Positions 36,905 to 46,109 of a stretch of 64,000 nt of DNA are shown one piece after another (the stretch's first letter is position 1; the number at the start of each line of letters is the position of its first letter). Origin of the DNA: AWTP1-13 sp050248715 (GTDB taxonomy: Bacteria; Pseudomonadota; Alphaproteobacteria; Rhizobiales; Hyphomicrobiaceae); assembly GCA_050248715.1 (NCBI GenBank), contig JBFWRV010000007.1, positions 1 through 64,000 of the forward strand, in the 5' to 3' direction. Made by a program: the position numbers and the translations under genes. The notes beneath the pieces were generated by a model. It saw nothing but the letters and a program-made list of their open reading frames with translations. It was not told the DNA's origin and searched no databases.

Positions 36905-37930
36905 ATGACGAAAACGATGACGCTGGAAGAGGTTGCGCAGGCGATGGTAGCCCCAGGCAAGGGCATCCTGGCCGCCGACGAGAGCACCGGCACCATCAAG
37001 AAGCGCTTCGACTCCATCAAAACGGAGAGCACAGCCGACAGCCGGCGGGACTACCGCGAAATGCTGTTCAGCGCCACCGAGGCGATGAAGAACTGCATCT
37101 CCGGCGTCATTCTCTACGACGAGACGATTCGCCAGAAGGCCAAGGACGGCACGCCGCTGCCCAAGCTTATCGAGGCGGCCGGCTCGCTCCCGGGGATCAA
37201 GGTCGACGCCGGCACCAAGGCCCTTCCCTTCTGCCCGGGCGAAGTGATCACGGAAGGACTCGATGGTCTGCGCGACCGCATCAAGGATTACGTCGGGCTC
37301 GGCGCCAGGTTCGCCAAGTGGCGGGCCGTCATCGACATCGGCAGGAACATGCCGTCCTACAATTGCATCAACGCCAACGCACAGGGCCTGGCACGCTACG
37401 CTGCGTTGTGCGTGGAGGGCGGGCTGGTGCCGATCGTGGAGCCCGAGGTGCTGATGGACGGCGACCACGACATCGTCACGTGCGAGAAGATGACCGAGTG
37501 GGTGCTGAAAGAGGTCTACTCGCAGCTCTACTATGCCAAGGTGCCGCTCGAACGGACCGTGCTCAAGCCCAACATGGTGATCGCCGGCAAGCAGTGCGCT
37601 CAGCAGGCAAGCCGTCAGGAGGTCGCCGAGCGTACCGTCAAGGTTCTAAAGGCCTGCGTGCCGTCGGCGGTGCCGGGCATCGCCTTCCTCTCGGGCGGCC
37701 AGTCGGACGAGGACGCGACCGCGCATCTCTCACTCATGAACCAGCTGGGGCCCCTGCCGTGGAAGCTCTCCTTCTCCTACGGTCGCGCCCTGCAGGCCGC
37801 GCCCCTCAAGGCCTGGGGCGGCAAGTCGGAGAACGTCGCCGCCGGCCAGCGCGCGTTCGCCCATCGCGCGAAGATGAACAGCATGGCCACGCTCGGCAAA
37901 TGGAGCGAGCAGCTGGAGAAGGCGGCGTAA
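36905..37930 (+). CDS. fda: Class I fructose-bisphosphate aldolase
   Basis: A Schiff-base aldolase of 341 residues that splits fructose 1,6-bisphosphate into dihydroxyacetone phosphate and glyceraldehyde 3-phosphate. Landmarks are GKGILAADESTGTIKKRF, the KWRAVIDIG stretch with a catalytic Lys, and TVLKPNMV with the Schiff-base Lys. This is the eukaryote-like class I form, which is metal independent. The ATG at 36905 is where conservation begins. The gene precedes a ThiE-like gene and a SEL1 gene on the same strand. Confidence 0.9.
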   Translation: MTKTMTLEEVAQAMVAPGKGILAADESTGTIKKRFDSIKTESTADSRRDYREMLFSATEAMKNCISGVILYDETIRQKAKDGTPLPKLIEAAGSLPGIKVDAGTKALPFCPGEVITEGLDGLRDRIKDYVGLGARFAKWRAVIDIGRNMPSYNCINANAQGLARYAALCVEGGLVPIVEPEVLMDGDHDIVTCEKMTEWVLKEVYSQLYYAKVPLERTVLKPNMVIAGKQCAQQASRQEVAERTVKVLKACVPSAVPGIAFLSGGQSDEDATAHLSLMNQLGPLPWKLSFSYGRALQAAPLKAWGGKSENVAAGQRAFAHRAKMNSMATLGKWSEQLEKAA

Positions 37931-38034
37931 TCGCCTTCTCGGCCCCCGCGACGAAGGGCGCAGCGTCGCCATTTCGCCCCAATGGGCTCCGATAGCCTGG
38001 GTTTGGGACGCAAGCAGGAAGCCGCGAGGGGCGC

Positions 38035-38676
38035 GTGACGGACACCGCCATCGAGTGCCGCATCTACGCGGTCGTGGAGGCCGGAGAGGCTGCGCGCGAG
38101 CGGCTCGAAGCCGCTCTCGGCGCGGCCGACATCGCCTCGGTGCTCATTCTGCCGCCTCCGGGCCAGCCTCTTGTCGCACCGTCGGCGCGTCCGCTGATCG
38201 AGGCGGCTCAGCGCCGTGGCGTGGCCGCCCTCATCGCCGATGATGCCAGGCTGGCGCGCACGCTGGGCGCGGACGGCGTACATCTGCTGCCCATCGGTGA
38301 TCCCCCGGCTGCATATGGGGAAGCCAGAAGCATCGTGGGCGGCCGCGCGATCGTGGGCGTCGACGCGGGCGCGTCGCGCCACGATGCCATGACGATTGCC
38401 GAAGCCGGTGCCGAATACGTTGCCTTCGGCGCTCCGGCAGACCTTGGCGACGAGGCGCGCAAGCACCGCGACGAGCTTGTCGCGTGGTGGGCCGAAATCT
38501 TCGAGGCGCCCTGTGTCGCCTTCGACGTGGAGACCCCCGGGGAGGCGGAAACTCTGGCCCGCGCAGGCGCCGACTTCGTCGCAGTCCAGCTCCCGGCCGG
38601 CGCGACTGCGACAGAGATCGGCAACCTCGTTGCCGGCATCGCCGCGGCGATCCGCGCGCCCGCTTCGGCCAGCTGA
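38035..38676 (+). CDS. ThiE-like TIM-barrel protein, probably degenerate
   Basis: The product of 213 residues retains the thiamine phosphate synthase landmark LGADGVHLLPIGD and an aspartate pair at IADDA. The N-terminal phosphate/pyrimidine-binding pattern (VQLR-x-K) and the C-terminal IGGI loop of true ThiE are missing. It may therefore bind a related ligand or be inactive. The start is GTG 38035. The stop is 13 bases before the SEL1 gene, suggesting an operon. Confidence 0.7.
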   Translation: MTDTAIECRIYAVVEAGEAARERLEAALGAADIASVLILPPPGQPLVAPSARPLIEAAQRRGVAALIADDARLARTLGADGVHLLPIGDPPAAYGEARSIVGGRAIVGVDAGASRHDAMTIAEAGAEYVAFGAPADLGDEARKHRDELVAWWAEIFEAPCVAFDVETPGEAETLARAGADFVAVQLPAGATATEIGNLVAGIAAAIRAPASAS

Positions 38677-38689
38677 GGAGGCCCAGGAC

Positions 38690-39865
38690 ATGTCCCGCGG
38701 ATCACTGCGTATCAGTCTCGCCGCGCCGATCGCGGCCTGCCTGGTCCTGCACGTGCCGGCCGCGGCCGAGACAAGCTCCTGGGAGGGCCGCGTCGACGGT
38801 CCCGCGGAGGCGGCCCCAAAGAAGGCACGCCCCAAGCCGACGCCTGCCGTGCCTGCCAAGGTCATCCGCGTCGTGCCGGCATCGCCGACAGCATTGCCCT
38901 TTGTCGCGCCCCCGGCCGCGTCGTCTGCGGTAGGTGCTCCCCCCTCCACAGCTCCGGCAGCCTCGGGCGCGCCGGACCGCGGGGGCAATGTCAGTGAGGT
39001 GATCAAGGCGCCGGTCCCCGGCGAGGACGCCGCCTACGAGGCCTTCGATCAGGGCAAGTACATCACCGCGCTGCGGCTCGCGTTGCAGGCCGCACAGAAG
39101 GGCGACCCGCAAGCCCATACGCTCGTCGGCCGCATCTACGCAGAGGGCTACGGCGCGGCGCAGAACCTGTCGCTGGCGGTGCAATGGTACGCGCGCGCCG
39201 CCGAGCTCGGCGACCCCGAAGGCATGTTCGCCTACGGACTCATGCTCGCGGAAGGCAAAGGCGTGCAGAAGAGCTACGACGCGGCCGCGCAGATGTTCGA
39301 GGCTGCCGCAGGGCATAAGCACCCCCTCGCGAATTACAATCTCGCCCTCCTCTTCCTCAGGGGCGAAGGCAAACCTGAGAACCCGCACCGGGCGCTCGGC
39401 CACATGCTGTTTGCGGCCGAGGCGGGCGTCGCGGCGGCCCAGTACGATCTCGGCACCATGTATGCGACCGGCACCGGCACCGACGCCAATGCCTTCGAGG
39501 CAGCTCGATGGATAGGCAAGGCTTCAGCCCAGGGTCATACGGAAGCCCAGCTCGACTACGCCGTGCTCCTGTTCCGCGGGCATGGGGTGCCGCCGGATCA
39601 AAAGCGCGGCGCGGCCCTGTTCCGTGCCGCCGCGGAGAAAGGCATGGCGGTCGCGCAGAACCGGCTCGCGCGCTGTTACGTGCACGGCGCGGGCGTGGAG
39701 AAAAGCATGATCGACGCGGCGACCTGGCACCTCATCGCCAAGGCGGGCGGCGTTCCGGACGAGAGCCTGGACAAGACGGTCGCCAAACTATCGAAGGCGG
39801 ATCGCGCCAAGGCTGAAAAAGCTGCCGCCGCGTGGCGCGACAAGAGTCTCATGGGCATCGAGTAG
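38690..39865 (+). CDS. Secreted SEL1-repeat protein
   Basis: The product of 391 residues has a signal sequence (about 1-26, cut near AAAE), an Ala/Pro-rich linker to about residue 100, and five to six SEL1-like repeats (about 110-360) with the pattern A...Y..G.GV..D...A...F..AA..G...A. Such solenoids mediate protein contacts. Periplasmic location is predicted. GAGGAG precedes the ATG. It is probably co-transcribed with the ThiE-like gene. Confidence 0.85.
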   Translation: MSRGSLRISLAAPIAACLVLHVPAAAETSSWEGRVDGPAEAAPKKARPKPTPAVPAKVIRVVPASPTALPFVAPPAASSAVGAPPSTAPAASGAPDRGGNVSEVIKAPVPGEDAAYEAFDQGKYITALRLALQAAQKGDPQAHTLVGRIYAEGYGAAQNLSLAVQWYARAAELGDPEGMFAYGLMLAEGKGVQKSYDAAAQMFEAAAGHKHPLANYNLALLFLRGEGKPENPHRALGHMLFAAEAGVAAAQYDLGTMYATGTGTDANAFEAARWIGKASAQGHTEAQLDYAVLLFRGHGVPPDQKRGAALFRAAAEKGMAVAQNRLARCYVHGAGVEKSMIDAATWHLIAKAGGVPDESLDKTVAKLSKADRAKAEKAAAAWRDKSLMGIE

Positions 39866-39944
39866 AGCGTGGCGGGTCAGCCCCGCATTCCCCGACACCG
39901 GGCGCAAGCGCCCATCGAGGAGACTGACCCATCCGCCGCGCGCT

Positions 39945-40184
39945 TCAGCAGCCGTGCCGGCCCAGGCAGCGGAAGAACATAGGCGTGCGCCAGCCCCAGC
40001 GCGCCGCGCATTCGTGCCGCCATGCGCGGCAGCGCCGCCAGTGCACCTTCTCGACCAGCGTGCCGCTGGCTGCGGTGGCGCCGGGCAGCGTCGACTGCGG
40101 AGCGGAAGCCGCCGAGGAACCGGCCGGCGCGAGAGCCAGGGCCGTCACCATCAGGCCGCCCGCGAGGATCAGTTTCGCAAGCAT
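39945..40184 (-). CDS. Small secreted four-cysteine protein
   Basis: The product of 79 residues has a clear signal sequence (about 1-26) and a short basic, aromatic mature part ending CRAWRHECAARWGWRTPMFFRCLGRHGC in essence. The four cysteines (52, 59, 73, 79) could form two disulfides. GGAGAAG just upstream of the ATG at 40184 supports it as a real gene. Function is unknown. An overlapping frame (39877-40197) lacks these features and was not chosen. Confidence 0.65.
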   Translation of the reverse strand: MLAKLILAGGLMVTALALAPAGSSAASAPQSTLPGATAASGTLVEKVHWRRCRAWRHECAARWGWRTPMFFRCLGRHGC

Positions 40185-40363
40185 CTGTCTTCTCCATTGC
40201 TGCGGTATGTCATGCATCGGCCGCGGCGGAGGCCGCGATGGGCCGATGACGGACAATCGAGCACGATGCACCTGAATGGCTGCGCAATGCGCGGTTCACC
40301 GTGCATTCACGCGCTGTGGCGGGAGGTCGGAATACTCACACCGAGTTCAAGTCCGCAGCCCGA

Positions 40364-40765
40364 TTACTGCGACTGCGGCACCCGCGGACCACTGGGCGGC
40401 CCGAGCTTGTCCAGCACGCCGCCACGCGGCGGCTCGGCAGGCTGGCCCGTGGCCGGAGTCGAGGGCGGCGCCGCCTTGTCGGAGGGCTGTGCCGTGCCGG
40501 GCACGGCCGCTCCCGGCGAGTCGAAGATGGAACGCGCCTGATCCGTGCGCGCCGCCAGGAGGGTCAGCAGCATGCTGGTCGCAAAGAACGCCGCCGCAAG
40601 GCCGGCCGTCACGCGCGTGAGGAAGTTCGCGGCACCGCGGCCCGTCATGAACCCGCCGCCACCGCCGCCGATGCCGAGGGCGCCACCCTCGGAGCGCTGC
40701 AGCAGCACGACGCCGACAAGCGCGGCGGCAATCATGAGATGAAGGATCAGCAGAACGGTGGTCAT
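40364..40765 (-). CDS. secG: Preprotein translocase subunit SecG
   Basis: The product of 133 residues has two membrane segments (about 3-20 and 52-72) and the SecG hallmark LLQRSEGGALGIGGGGGG between them, followed by a Pro-rich tail. SecG assists SecYE in protein export across the inner membrane. It lies near tpiA on the same strand, as in many alphaproteobacteria. Confidence 0.93.
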   Translation of the reverse strand: MTTVLLILHLMIAAALVGVVLLQRSEGGALGIGGGGGGFMTGRGAANFLTRVTAGLAAAFFATSMLLTLLAARTDQARSIFDSPGAAVPGTAQPSDKAAPPSTPATGQPAEPPRGGVLDKLGPPSGPRVPQSQ

Positions 40766-40835
40766 GAGCGGTCCCGAATGGTCGTGCGGCGAGCCTTCTA
40801 CACCAGCCGCGCACAGCCCGCCAGCGCCGCCCGGT

Positions 40836-41468
40836 TCACTTCTTGGCGGGCGCCAGCATGTCGGCGAACGGATTCGTGATCCAGTCGGCCAAATTGCTGT
40901 CGGGGGTCTTGCGCTTGGGCTTGGCCTTCGCTTCCTTGGCTGGCTCCGCCTTCTTGGCGCTCCCCTCGGCCGCGGGAGCCCGCGCGACAGGCTTGGCAGG
41001 GGCCGCGCTGGGCGGCGCGGAGGGCGCCGGCGCAGCGGTCTTCTTGGCTGCCGGGGCGACCTTCGGAGCTTCCTTCGCTGCCCCGGCCGCAGGTTGGACG
41101 GCTGTCCTCTTCACCGGTGCCTTGACGGCATTGGGGGCAGGCGCCTTTGCCGGGTCCCTGGTGCCGATCGCCGCGGGATCCGGGTCGGAGGCCTCCCTGA
41201 AGGTCACGAGGGGCTTGCCCTGACAGCGAAACAGCAGCTGCTCATCGAGCTCGATGACGCGCCGGACCTGCTCGAGCCTCTCAGAGCTCAGGTTGGCCTT
41301 GGCCCACTCCGGCCCCCGGCCCATGCTGGAGCGCACACCGCTCTGCTCCAGCTGCGCCTGCTCGCCCTTCAGTTTGGCGCACTCCTCCTTCTCCAGCGGC
41401 GCGGCATGCACCGCGGCCGCATGCGCCACCATCGCCGCTGCCACGAGGCCGATGCCTGCGCGCATCAT
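40836..41468 (-). CDS. Secreted Ala/Lys/Pro-rich hypothetical protein
   Basis: The product of 210 residues has a signal sequence (about 1-23), a conserved first half (KEECAKLKGEQAQLEQ...GPEWAKANLS...LIELDEQLLFRCQGK in pattern, with two Cys), then a low-complexity Ala/Lys/Pro tail ending NPFADMLAPAKK. The first half is the probable functional part; the tail may be a periplasmic spacer. Function unknown. Starts at ATG 41468 (or 41465). Confidence 0.75.
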   Translation of the reverse strand: MMRAGIGLVAAAMVAHAAAVHAAPLEKEECAKLKGEQAQLEQSGVRSSMGRGPEWAKANLSSERLEQVRRVIELDEQLLFRCQGKPLVTFREASDPDPAAIGTRDPAKAPAPNAVKAPVKRTAVQPAAGAAKEAPKVAPAAKKTAAPAPSAPPSAAPAKPVARAPAAEGSAKKAEPAKEAKAKPKRKTPDSNLADWITNPFADMLAPAKK

Positions 41469-41541
41469 GGGTCGCAATCCCCTCTCTTCCCGCCGTAAGC
41501 GAGTAAACAAGCTCGCCACTATTGCGCTTTGCGGCCCGCGG

Positions 41542-42315
41542 TCAAGCGTCGCACGCCGCGATGATGCCGATAAAGTCGTCGGCCTTGAGGCTCGCCCCAC
41601 CGACCAATGCACCGTTGACGTTGGCGATGCCCAACAGGGAACGCGCATTGTCGGGCTTGACCGAACCGCCGTAAAGAATGCGCATCGCCTGCCCATCGGC
41701 CCCGAATCGCTCTTGCAGGGCCTGCCGCAAGAAAGCATGGACCTCGGTGACGTCCTGCGTCGTCGGCGTGACCCCCGTACCGATCGCCCAGACCGGCTCG
41801 TAGGCGACGACCGTGTCGCCCGCGCGCGCCTTGGGGGGCAGGGACTCTGCCAGCTGGCGCCCCACTACGGCGAGCGTAAGACCCGCCCGCCGCTCTCCCG
41901 CCGTCTCACCGATGCAGACAATGGCCATGAGGCCGGCCCTATGCGCGGCCACTGCCTTGGCCTGCACGTCGCGGCTGCGCTCGGCATGCTCGGCGCGACG
42001 CTCCGAATGGCCGACGATGACGGCCGTGGCGCCAGCGTCCTTCAGCATTTCGGCTGCAACGTCGCCGGTATAGGCGCCGCTGTCAGCGGCGTGACAATCC
42101 TGGCCGCCGACCAGCAGTCGCGACCCCGCCGCCTCCCGGGCAAGCGCCCCCACAAGCGTCGCCGGCGGGCAAAGCATGACGTCGACACCGGCAGCGAAGC
42201 CGGGCTCGGCCAGCCGGTCGCGGACGCGCCGGGCCTCCCCCAGGGCCGCAACGACGCCGTTCATCTTCCAGTTGCCCGCCACCAGCGGGCGAACACGCGG
42301 TTCCGATACGGCCAT
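41542..42315 (-). CDS. tpiA: Triose-phosphate isomerase
   Basis: The glycolytic isomerase of 257 residues. The substrate Lys is in GNWKMN, the electrophile His in VIVGHSERR and the catalytic Glu in AYEPVWAIGTG; the phosphate loop ILYGGSVKPDN is intact. AGGAGGA precedes the ATG at 42315. It is divergent from ppiD with about 220 bases between the starts. Confidence 0.95.
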   Translation of the reverse strand: MAVSEPRVRPLVAGNWKMNGVVAALGEARRVRDRLAEPGFAAGVDVMLCPPATLVGALAREAAGSRLLVGGQDCHAADSGAYTGDVAAEMLKDAGATAVIVGHSERRAEHAERSRDVQAKAVAAHRAGLMAIVCIGETAGERRAGLTLAVVGRQLAESLPPKARAGDTVVAYEPVWAIGTGVTPTTQDVTEVHAFLRQALQERFGADGQAMRILYGGSVKPDNARSLLGIANVNGALVGGASLKADDFIGIIAACDA

Positions 42316-42538
42316 TCGTCCTCCTGGGCTCTCCGGGCGCGCAAGCCGCAGTCCTCCGGTCCACCCCAACAAGCCCGCAGCAGGCTGCCATCCGACTTGC
42401 CGGGCCGTCCGGGGGTTCATAATATGCGGCGCGTCCGCGTCAAGGCGTGGAAAAGTTGTCGAGGCCCTCGCCTGGCGGCCTCGTCACGGCCCGTGCCCCT
42501 GTGCGCGCCGGCGGCCTCAACCTGGAAAAGCCAACCTC

Positions 42539-44449
42539 ATGCTCGATGCACTTCGACGCGGCGCTTTGAATTGGATGGCCAAGATCCTGCTCGGTCTCCT
42601 CATCATCGCCTTCGCGGTCTGGGGCGTCGCCGACGTGTTCCGGGGGTATGGGCGGGGCACGCTCGCACAGATCGGCAAGACCGAGATTTCGGTCGACGAG
42701 TACCGGCAGGCATACCAGGACGAGATGACGTCGGTCTCGCGCCGGCTAGGCCGCCGTCTGACCCCGGAGCAGGCCAAGCTGCTCGGCATCGAGCAGCGTA
42801 CCTTGTCGCGGCTGATCGGTGTGGCTGCCATCGAGACGCACGCCCGTAATCTGGGCCTCGCCATATCTGACGCGGCCATCGCCGACCTTATCCGCGAGGA
42901 TCCCGCTTTCCGCGATCTCAACGGCAAGTTCTCGACCGACGTCTTCCGCGCGGCACTGCGCCAGAACGGCTATTCGGAAGCGCGCTATGTTACCAGCCGG
43001 CGCAAGGACGAGGTGCGCGAGCAGCTGACGGACACCCTGCTCGTCGGGCTTGCGCCACCGCAGCTCATGATCGATCTGCTGCACCGCTATCGCGACGAGA
43101 CGCGCGTCATCGAATTCTTCACGCCCGACTACGACAAGCTGATCAAGGTGCCGGAGCCCGACGAGGCCAAGCTCAAGGAGTATTACGAGCAGAACAAGCG
43201 CTCGTTCACGACGCCGGAGCTGCGCAAGATCAATGTGCTGCTACTGACCCGCTCCGAGGTCAAGTCGCGCATGACGATCAGCGAGGACGAGATCAAGGCG
43301 GCCTACGAGCAGGAGAAGGAAAAGTTCAACATCCCCGAGAAGCGCCGCATCCAGCAGCTGGCCTTCCCCGACAGGGCCGCCGCGGACAAGGCCTATGCCG
43401 AGCTCTCCGGTGCCGCCAACTTCACCGAAGCCGCCGCCAAGCTCGGCTTCAAGGAGAGCGACTTCGACCTCGGCCTGCTCGCGCGCAAGGACCTGATCGA
43501 CCCCAAGATCGCCGAAGCCGCGTTCACACTCTCCAAGGATGAGCTCTCCAAGCCGGTCGACGGCCAATTCTCGACCGTCCTTCTGCGGGTCAGCGAGATC
43601 GTGCCCGGCAAGCAGCGCACGCTCGTGGAGGTCAAGGACGAGGTCCGGGACCGTCTGGCCGAGGAGCGCGCGAGCCACGAGTTGCAGACGCTGCATGAGA
43701 GCGTCGAGAACGAGCGCTCCGCCGGAAAGACCCTCAAGGAGATCGGCGAGAAGCTGGGTTTGACCTATCAGGAGATCGCCGAGATCGATCGCAGCGGCAA
43801 GACCGCCGATGGCAAGCCGGCACTCGAGCATGCGGAGGCCTCGCGGGTCACGCAGGCGGCATTCGCAGGCTCCGTGGGTCTCGAGGCGGAGGCGACCGAC
43901 CTCGCCGACGGCGGCTTCGCGTGGGTCGACGTGGTTTCGGTCACGCCCGAGAAGCAGAAGCCCTTCGAGGCGGTGCGGGACGAGGTGAAGGCCGCCACCA
44001 TCGAAGCGGAGCGGCTGCGGGAGATCTCTGCGGCGGCCTCCAAGCTCGTCGAACGGCTTGCAGGCGGCGCAACCATGGAGGCGCTTGCCGCCGAGACGGG
44101 CGGCAAGCTCCAGTCCACGCCTGCGGTGACGCGCACGACCTCGCCACCCGGCCTGCCGCACAACGCCGTGCAGCAGGCGTTCGCGCTGCCGCAGGGCGGG
44201 GCAACCTCGGCGCTCACCACCGACGGCAAGTCCCGCATCATCCTCCGTGTCGCCAGCATAACCCCGGCGGCGCCGCCCACGGCGGAGCAGACCGCCAACC
44301 TCAAGGGCGAGCTGACGCGCCAGTTCCAGAGCGACGTGCTTGCCGAATACGTCGCGGCCCTGCAGACGCGCTACGGGCTCACCGTTAACGACGCGGCGTT
44401 GAAACAGGCGCTGGGCACCACCGGTCGGGATCAGTCCGACCCGGAGTGA
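42539..44449 (+). CDS. ppiD: Periplasmic peptidyl-prolyl isomerase, PpiD type
   Basis: A membrane-anchored chaperone of 636 residues. One helix near the N-terminus (about 16-34, ILLGLLIIAFAVWGVADVF) is followed by a SurA-N-like helical domain, a parvulin-like domain (about 240-360) and a long C-terminal helical part. PpiD helps outer-membrane and secreted proteins fold after translocation. The ATG at 42539 directly precedes the cytoplasmic anchor. trpE follows after 28 bases. Confidence 0.88.
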   Translation: MLDALRRGALNWMAKILLGLLIIAFAVWGVADVFRGYGRGTLAQIGKTEISVDEYRQAYQDEMTSVSRRLGRRLTPEQAKLLGIEQRTLSRLIGVAAIETHARNLGLAISDAAIADLIREDPAFRDLNGKFSTDVFRAALRQNGYSEARYVTSRRKDEVREQLTDTLLVGLAPPQLMIDLLHRYRDETRVIEFFTPDYDKLIKVPEPDEAKLKEYYEQNKRSFTTPELRKINVLLLTRSEVKSRMTISEDEIKAAYEQEKEKFNIPEKRRIQQLAFPDRAAADKAYAELSGAANFTEAAAKLGFKESDFDLGLLARKDLIDPKIAEAAFTLSKDELSKPVDGQFSTVLLRVSEIVPGKQRTLVEVKDEVRDRLAEERASHELQTLHESVENERSAGKTLKEIGEKLGLTYQEIAEIDRSGKTADGKPALEHAEASRVTQAAFAGSVGLEAEATDLADGGFAWVDVVSVTPEKQKPFEAVRDEVKAATIEAERLREISAAASKLVERLAGGATMEALAAETGGKLQSTPAVTRTTSPPGLPHNAVQQAFALPQGGATSALTTDGKSRIILRVASITPAAPPTAEQTANLKGELTRQFQSDVLAEYVAALQTRYGLTVNDAALKQALGTTGRDQSDPE

Positions 44450-44477
44450 CGCCGGTGTCCTGCATGGGACGAGACGA

Positions 44478-46028
44478 ATGATGCAGCTCGATCTGACCTC
44501 GCCGCCATTCGAGGCACTACCCGGCCGCACCGCCTTCGTCGAGCGCCATGAGAGGGGCGAGCCGCAGGTGGTTTGGACGCGTCTCGTCGCCGATCTGGAA
44601 ACGCCGGTCTCGGCTGCTCTGAAGCTGAGCGACGGCCAGCCGGTAAGCTGCCTGCTGGAATCGGTGGAGGGCGGCGCGGTGCGTGGGCGCTACTCCATCA
44701 TCGGCATCGCCCCGGATATCGTGTGGCGCGCCTTCGGCAACCGCGCCGAGATCAACCGCCGGCCCCAGGCGGAGCCCAGCGCCTTCGAAGCCGACGAGCT
44801 GCCGACGCTCCAGTCTTTGCGGGCACTGCTTGCCCGTTCGCGGATCAAGCTGCCGCCGGATCTGCCCCCCATCGCCGCTGGCGTCATCGGCTACATGGGC
44901 TACGACACGGTCCGGCTCATCGAGCATCTGCCGAACGAAAGGCCCGACGCGCTCGGCGTGCCCGACAGCGTATTCGTGCGCCCGACTGTCATGGTCGTGT
45001 TCGATGCGGTGAAGGACGAGATGATCGTCGTCACGCCCGTCTATCCGCAACCTTCCATCGGCGCACAAACCGCCTACGCCGACGCCGTCGAGCGGGTCCG
45101 CCGGGTCGTTGCCGCACTCGACGAGCCGCTGCCGCACGCAACCAGCATGTCGGGGATAGCCCTGGCCCTGCCCGAACCTGTCTCCAATACGGCACGCGAC
45201 GACTACGTCTCCATGGTCGAGCGCGCCAAGGAGTACATCGCTGCGGGCGACATCTTCCAGGTCGTGCTCTCGCAGCGCTTCTGCGCGCCCTTCACACTTG
45301 CCTCCTTTTCCCTCTACCGTGCGCTCCGGCGCACCAATCCCTCGCCATTCCTTTTCCATCTCCAGTTCGGCGACTTCGCGCTGGTCGGATCATCCCCCGA
45401 AATCCTCGTGCGCGTCCGCGACGGCGAGGTGACGATCCGGCCGCTTGCCGGCACCCGTCGGCGTGGTGCCACACCCGAGGAGGACAAGGCGCTCGAGGCA
45501 GAGATGCTCGCCGATCCCAAGGAACGCGCCGAGCACCTCATGCTTCTCGACCTCGGCCGCAACGACGTTGGCCGCGTCGCAGAGATCGGCTCGGTGCGGG
45601 TCACCGAGAGCTTCGCGGTGGAACGCTACAGCCACGTCATGCACATCGTCAGCCATGTCGTGGGGCGGCTCGACAAGCAGCACGACGTGATCGATGCGCT
45701 CATGGCCGGCTTCCCCGCAGGCACGCTTTCAGGTGCGCCCAAGGTGCGGGCCATGGAGATCATCGACGAACTCGAGAAGGATAAGCGCGGCCCCTACGGC
45801 GGGTGTGTGGGCTATTTCTCGGCCGACGGCGAGATGGACAGCTGCATCGTGCTGCGCACGGCCCTCGTCAAGGACGGGATGGTCTACGTGCAGGCCGGCG
45901 CGGGCATCGTCGCTGATTCAGACCCGCAGGCCGAACAGCTCGAATGCGAGTACAAGGCCAGGGGCTTGTTCAAGGCCGCCGAGGAGGCCGTCCGCTTTGC
46001 GGCCCAGGCCCGGCGGGGAAATCGTTAG
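44478..46028 (+). CDS. trpE: Anthranilate synthase component I
   Basis: The chorismate-using subunit of 516 residues. The C-terminal chorismate-binding domain has GDIFQVVLSQRF, RPLAGTRRRG, LLDLGRNDVGR and FPAGTLSGAPKVRAMEIIDELE. The N-terminal tryptophan-feedback element LLESVEGGAVRGRYSIIG is also visible. No trp leader or attenuator is present in the 28 bases after ppiD, so control is probably at the ppiD promoter or by feedback. trpG is not adjacent: three unrelated genes lie between. Confidence 0.94.
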   Translation: MMQLDLTSPPFEALPGRTAFVERHERGEPQVVWTRLVADLETPVSAALKLSDGQPVSCLLESVEGGAVRGRYSIIGIAPDIVWRAFGNRAEINRRPQAEPSAFEADELPTLQSLRALLARSRIKLPPDLPPIAAGVIGYMGYDTVRLIEHLPNERPDALGVPDSVFVRPTVMVVFDAVKDEMIVVTPVYPQPSIGAQTAYADAVERVRRVVAALDEPLPHATSMSGIALALPEPVSNTARDDYVSMVERAKEYIAAGDIFQVVLSQRFCAPFTLASFSLYRALRRTNPSPFLFHLQFGDFALVGSSPEILVRVRDGEVTIRPLAGTRRRGATPEEDKALEAEMLADPKERAEHLMLLDLGRNDVGRVAEIGSVRVTESFAVERYSHVMHIVSHVVGRLDKQHDVIDALMAGFPAGTLSGAPKVRAMEIIDELEKDKRGPYGGCVGYFSADGEMDSCIVLRTALVKDGMVYVQAGAGIVADSDPQAEQLECEYKARGLFKAAEEAVRFAAQARRGNR

Positions 46029-46053
46029 GGGCGCAAGCCTCCACGCAATAGAG

Positions 46054-46079
46054 AAAGCCGAGGCTTTCGCCTCGGCTTC
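46054..46079 (+). terminator. Hairpin terminator after trpE
   Basis: GCCGAGG (46057-46063) pairs with CCTCGGC (46070-46076) around CTTTCG, and flanking A/T bases lengthen the stem. It lies 26 bases after the trpE stop and before the convergent outer-membrane gene. There is no long T run, so efficiency is uncertain, but the A/T flanks could make it work in both directions. Confidence 0.6.
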
Positions 46080-46109
46080 GCTATCCTTGCTGGGAGCGTT
46101 ACCCGCGGC

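Noticed and set aside
39877..40197. 106-codon minus-strand frame overlapping the small Cys-rich gene
   Set aside because: It lacks a signal peptide and motif, while the other frame has both a signal sequence and a well-placed ribosome site.
44450..44477. trp leader peptide or attenuator upstream of trpE
   Set aside because: Only 28 bases separate ppiD and trpE, with no Trp-codon run or hairpin pair.
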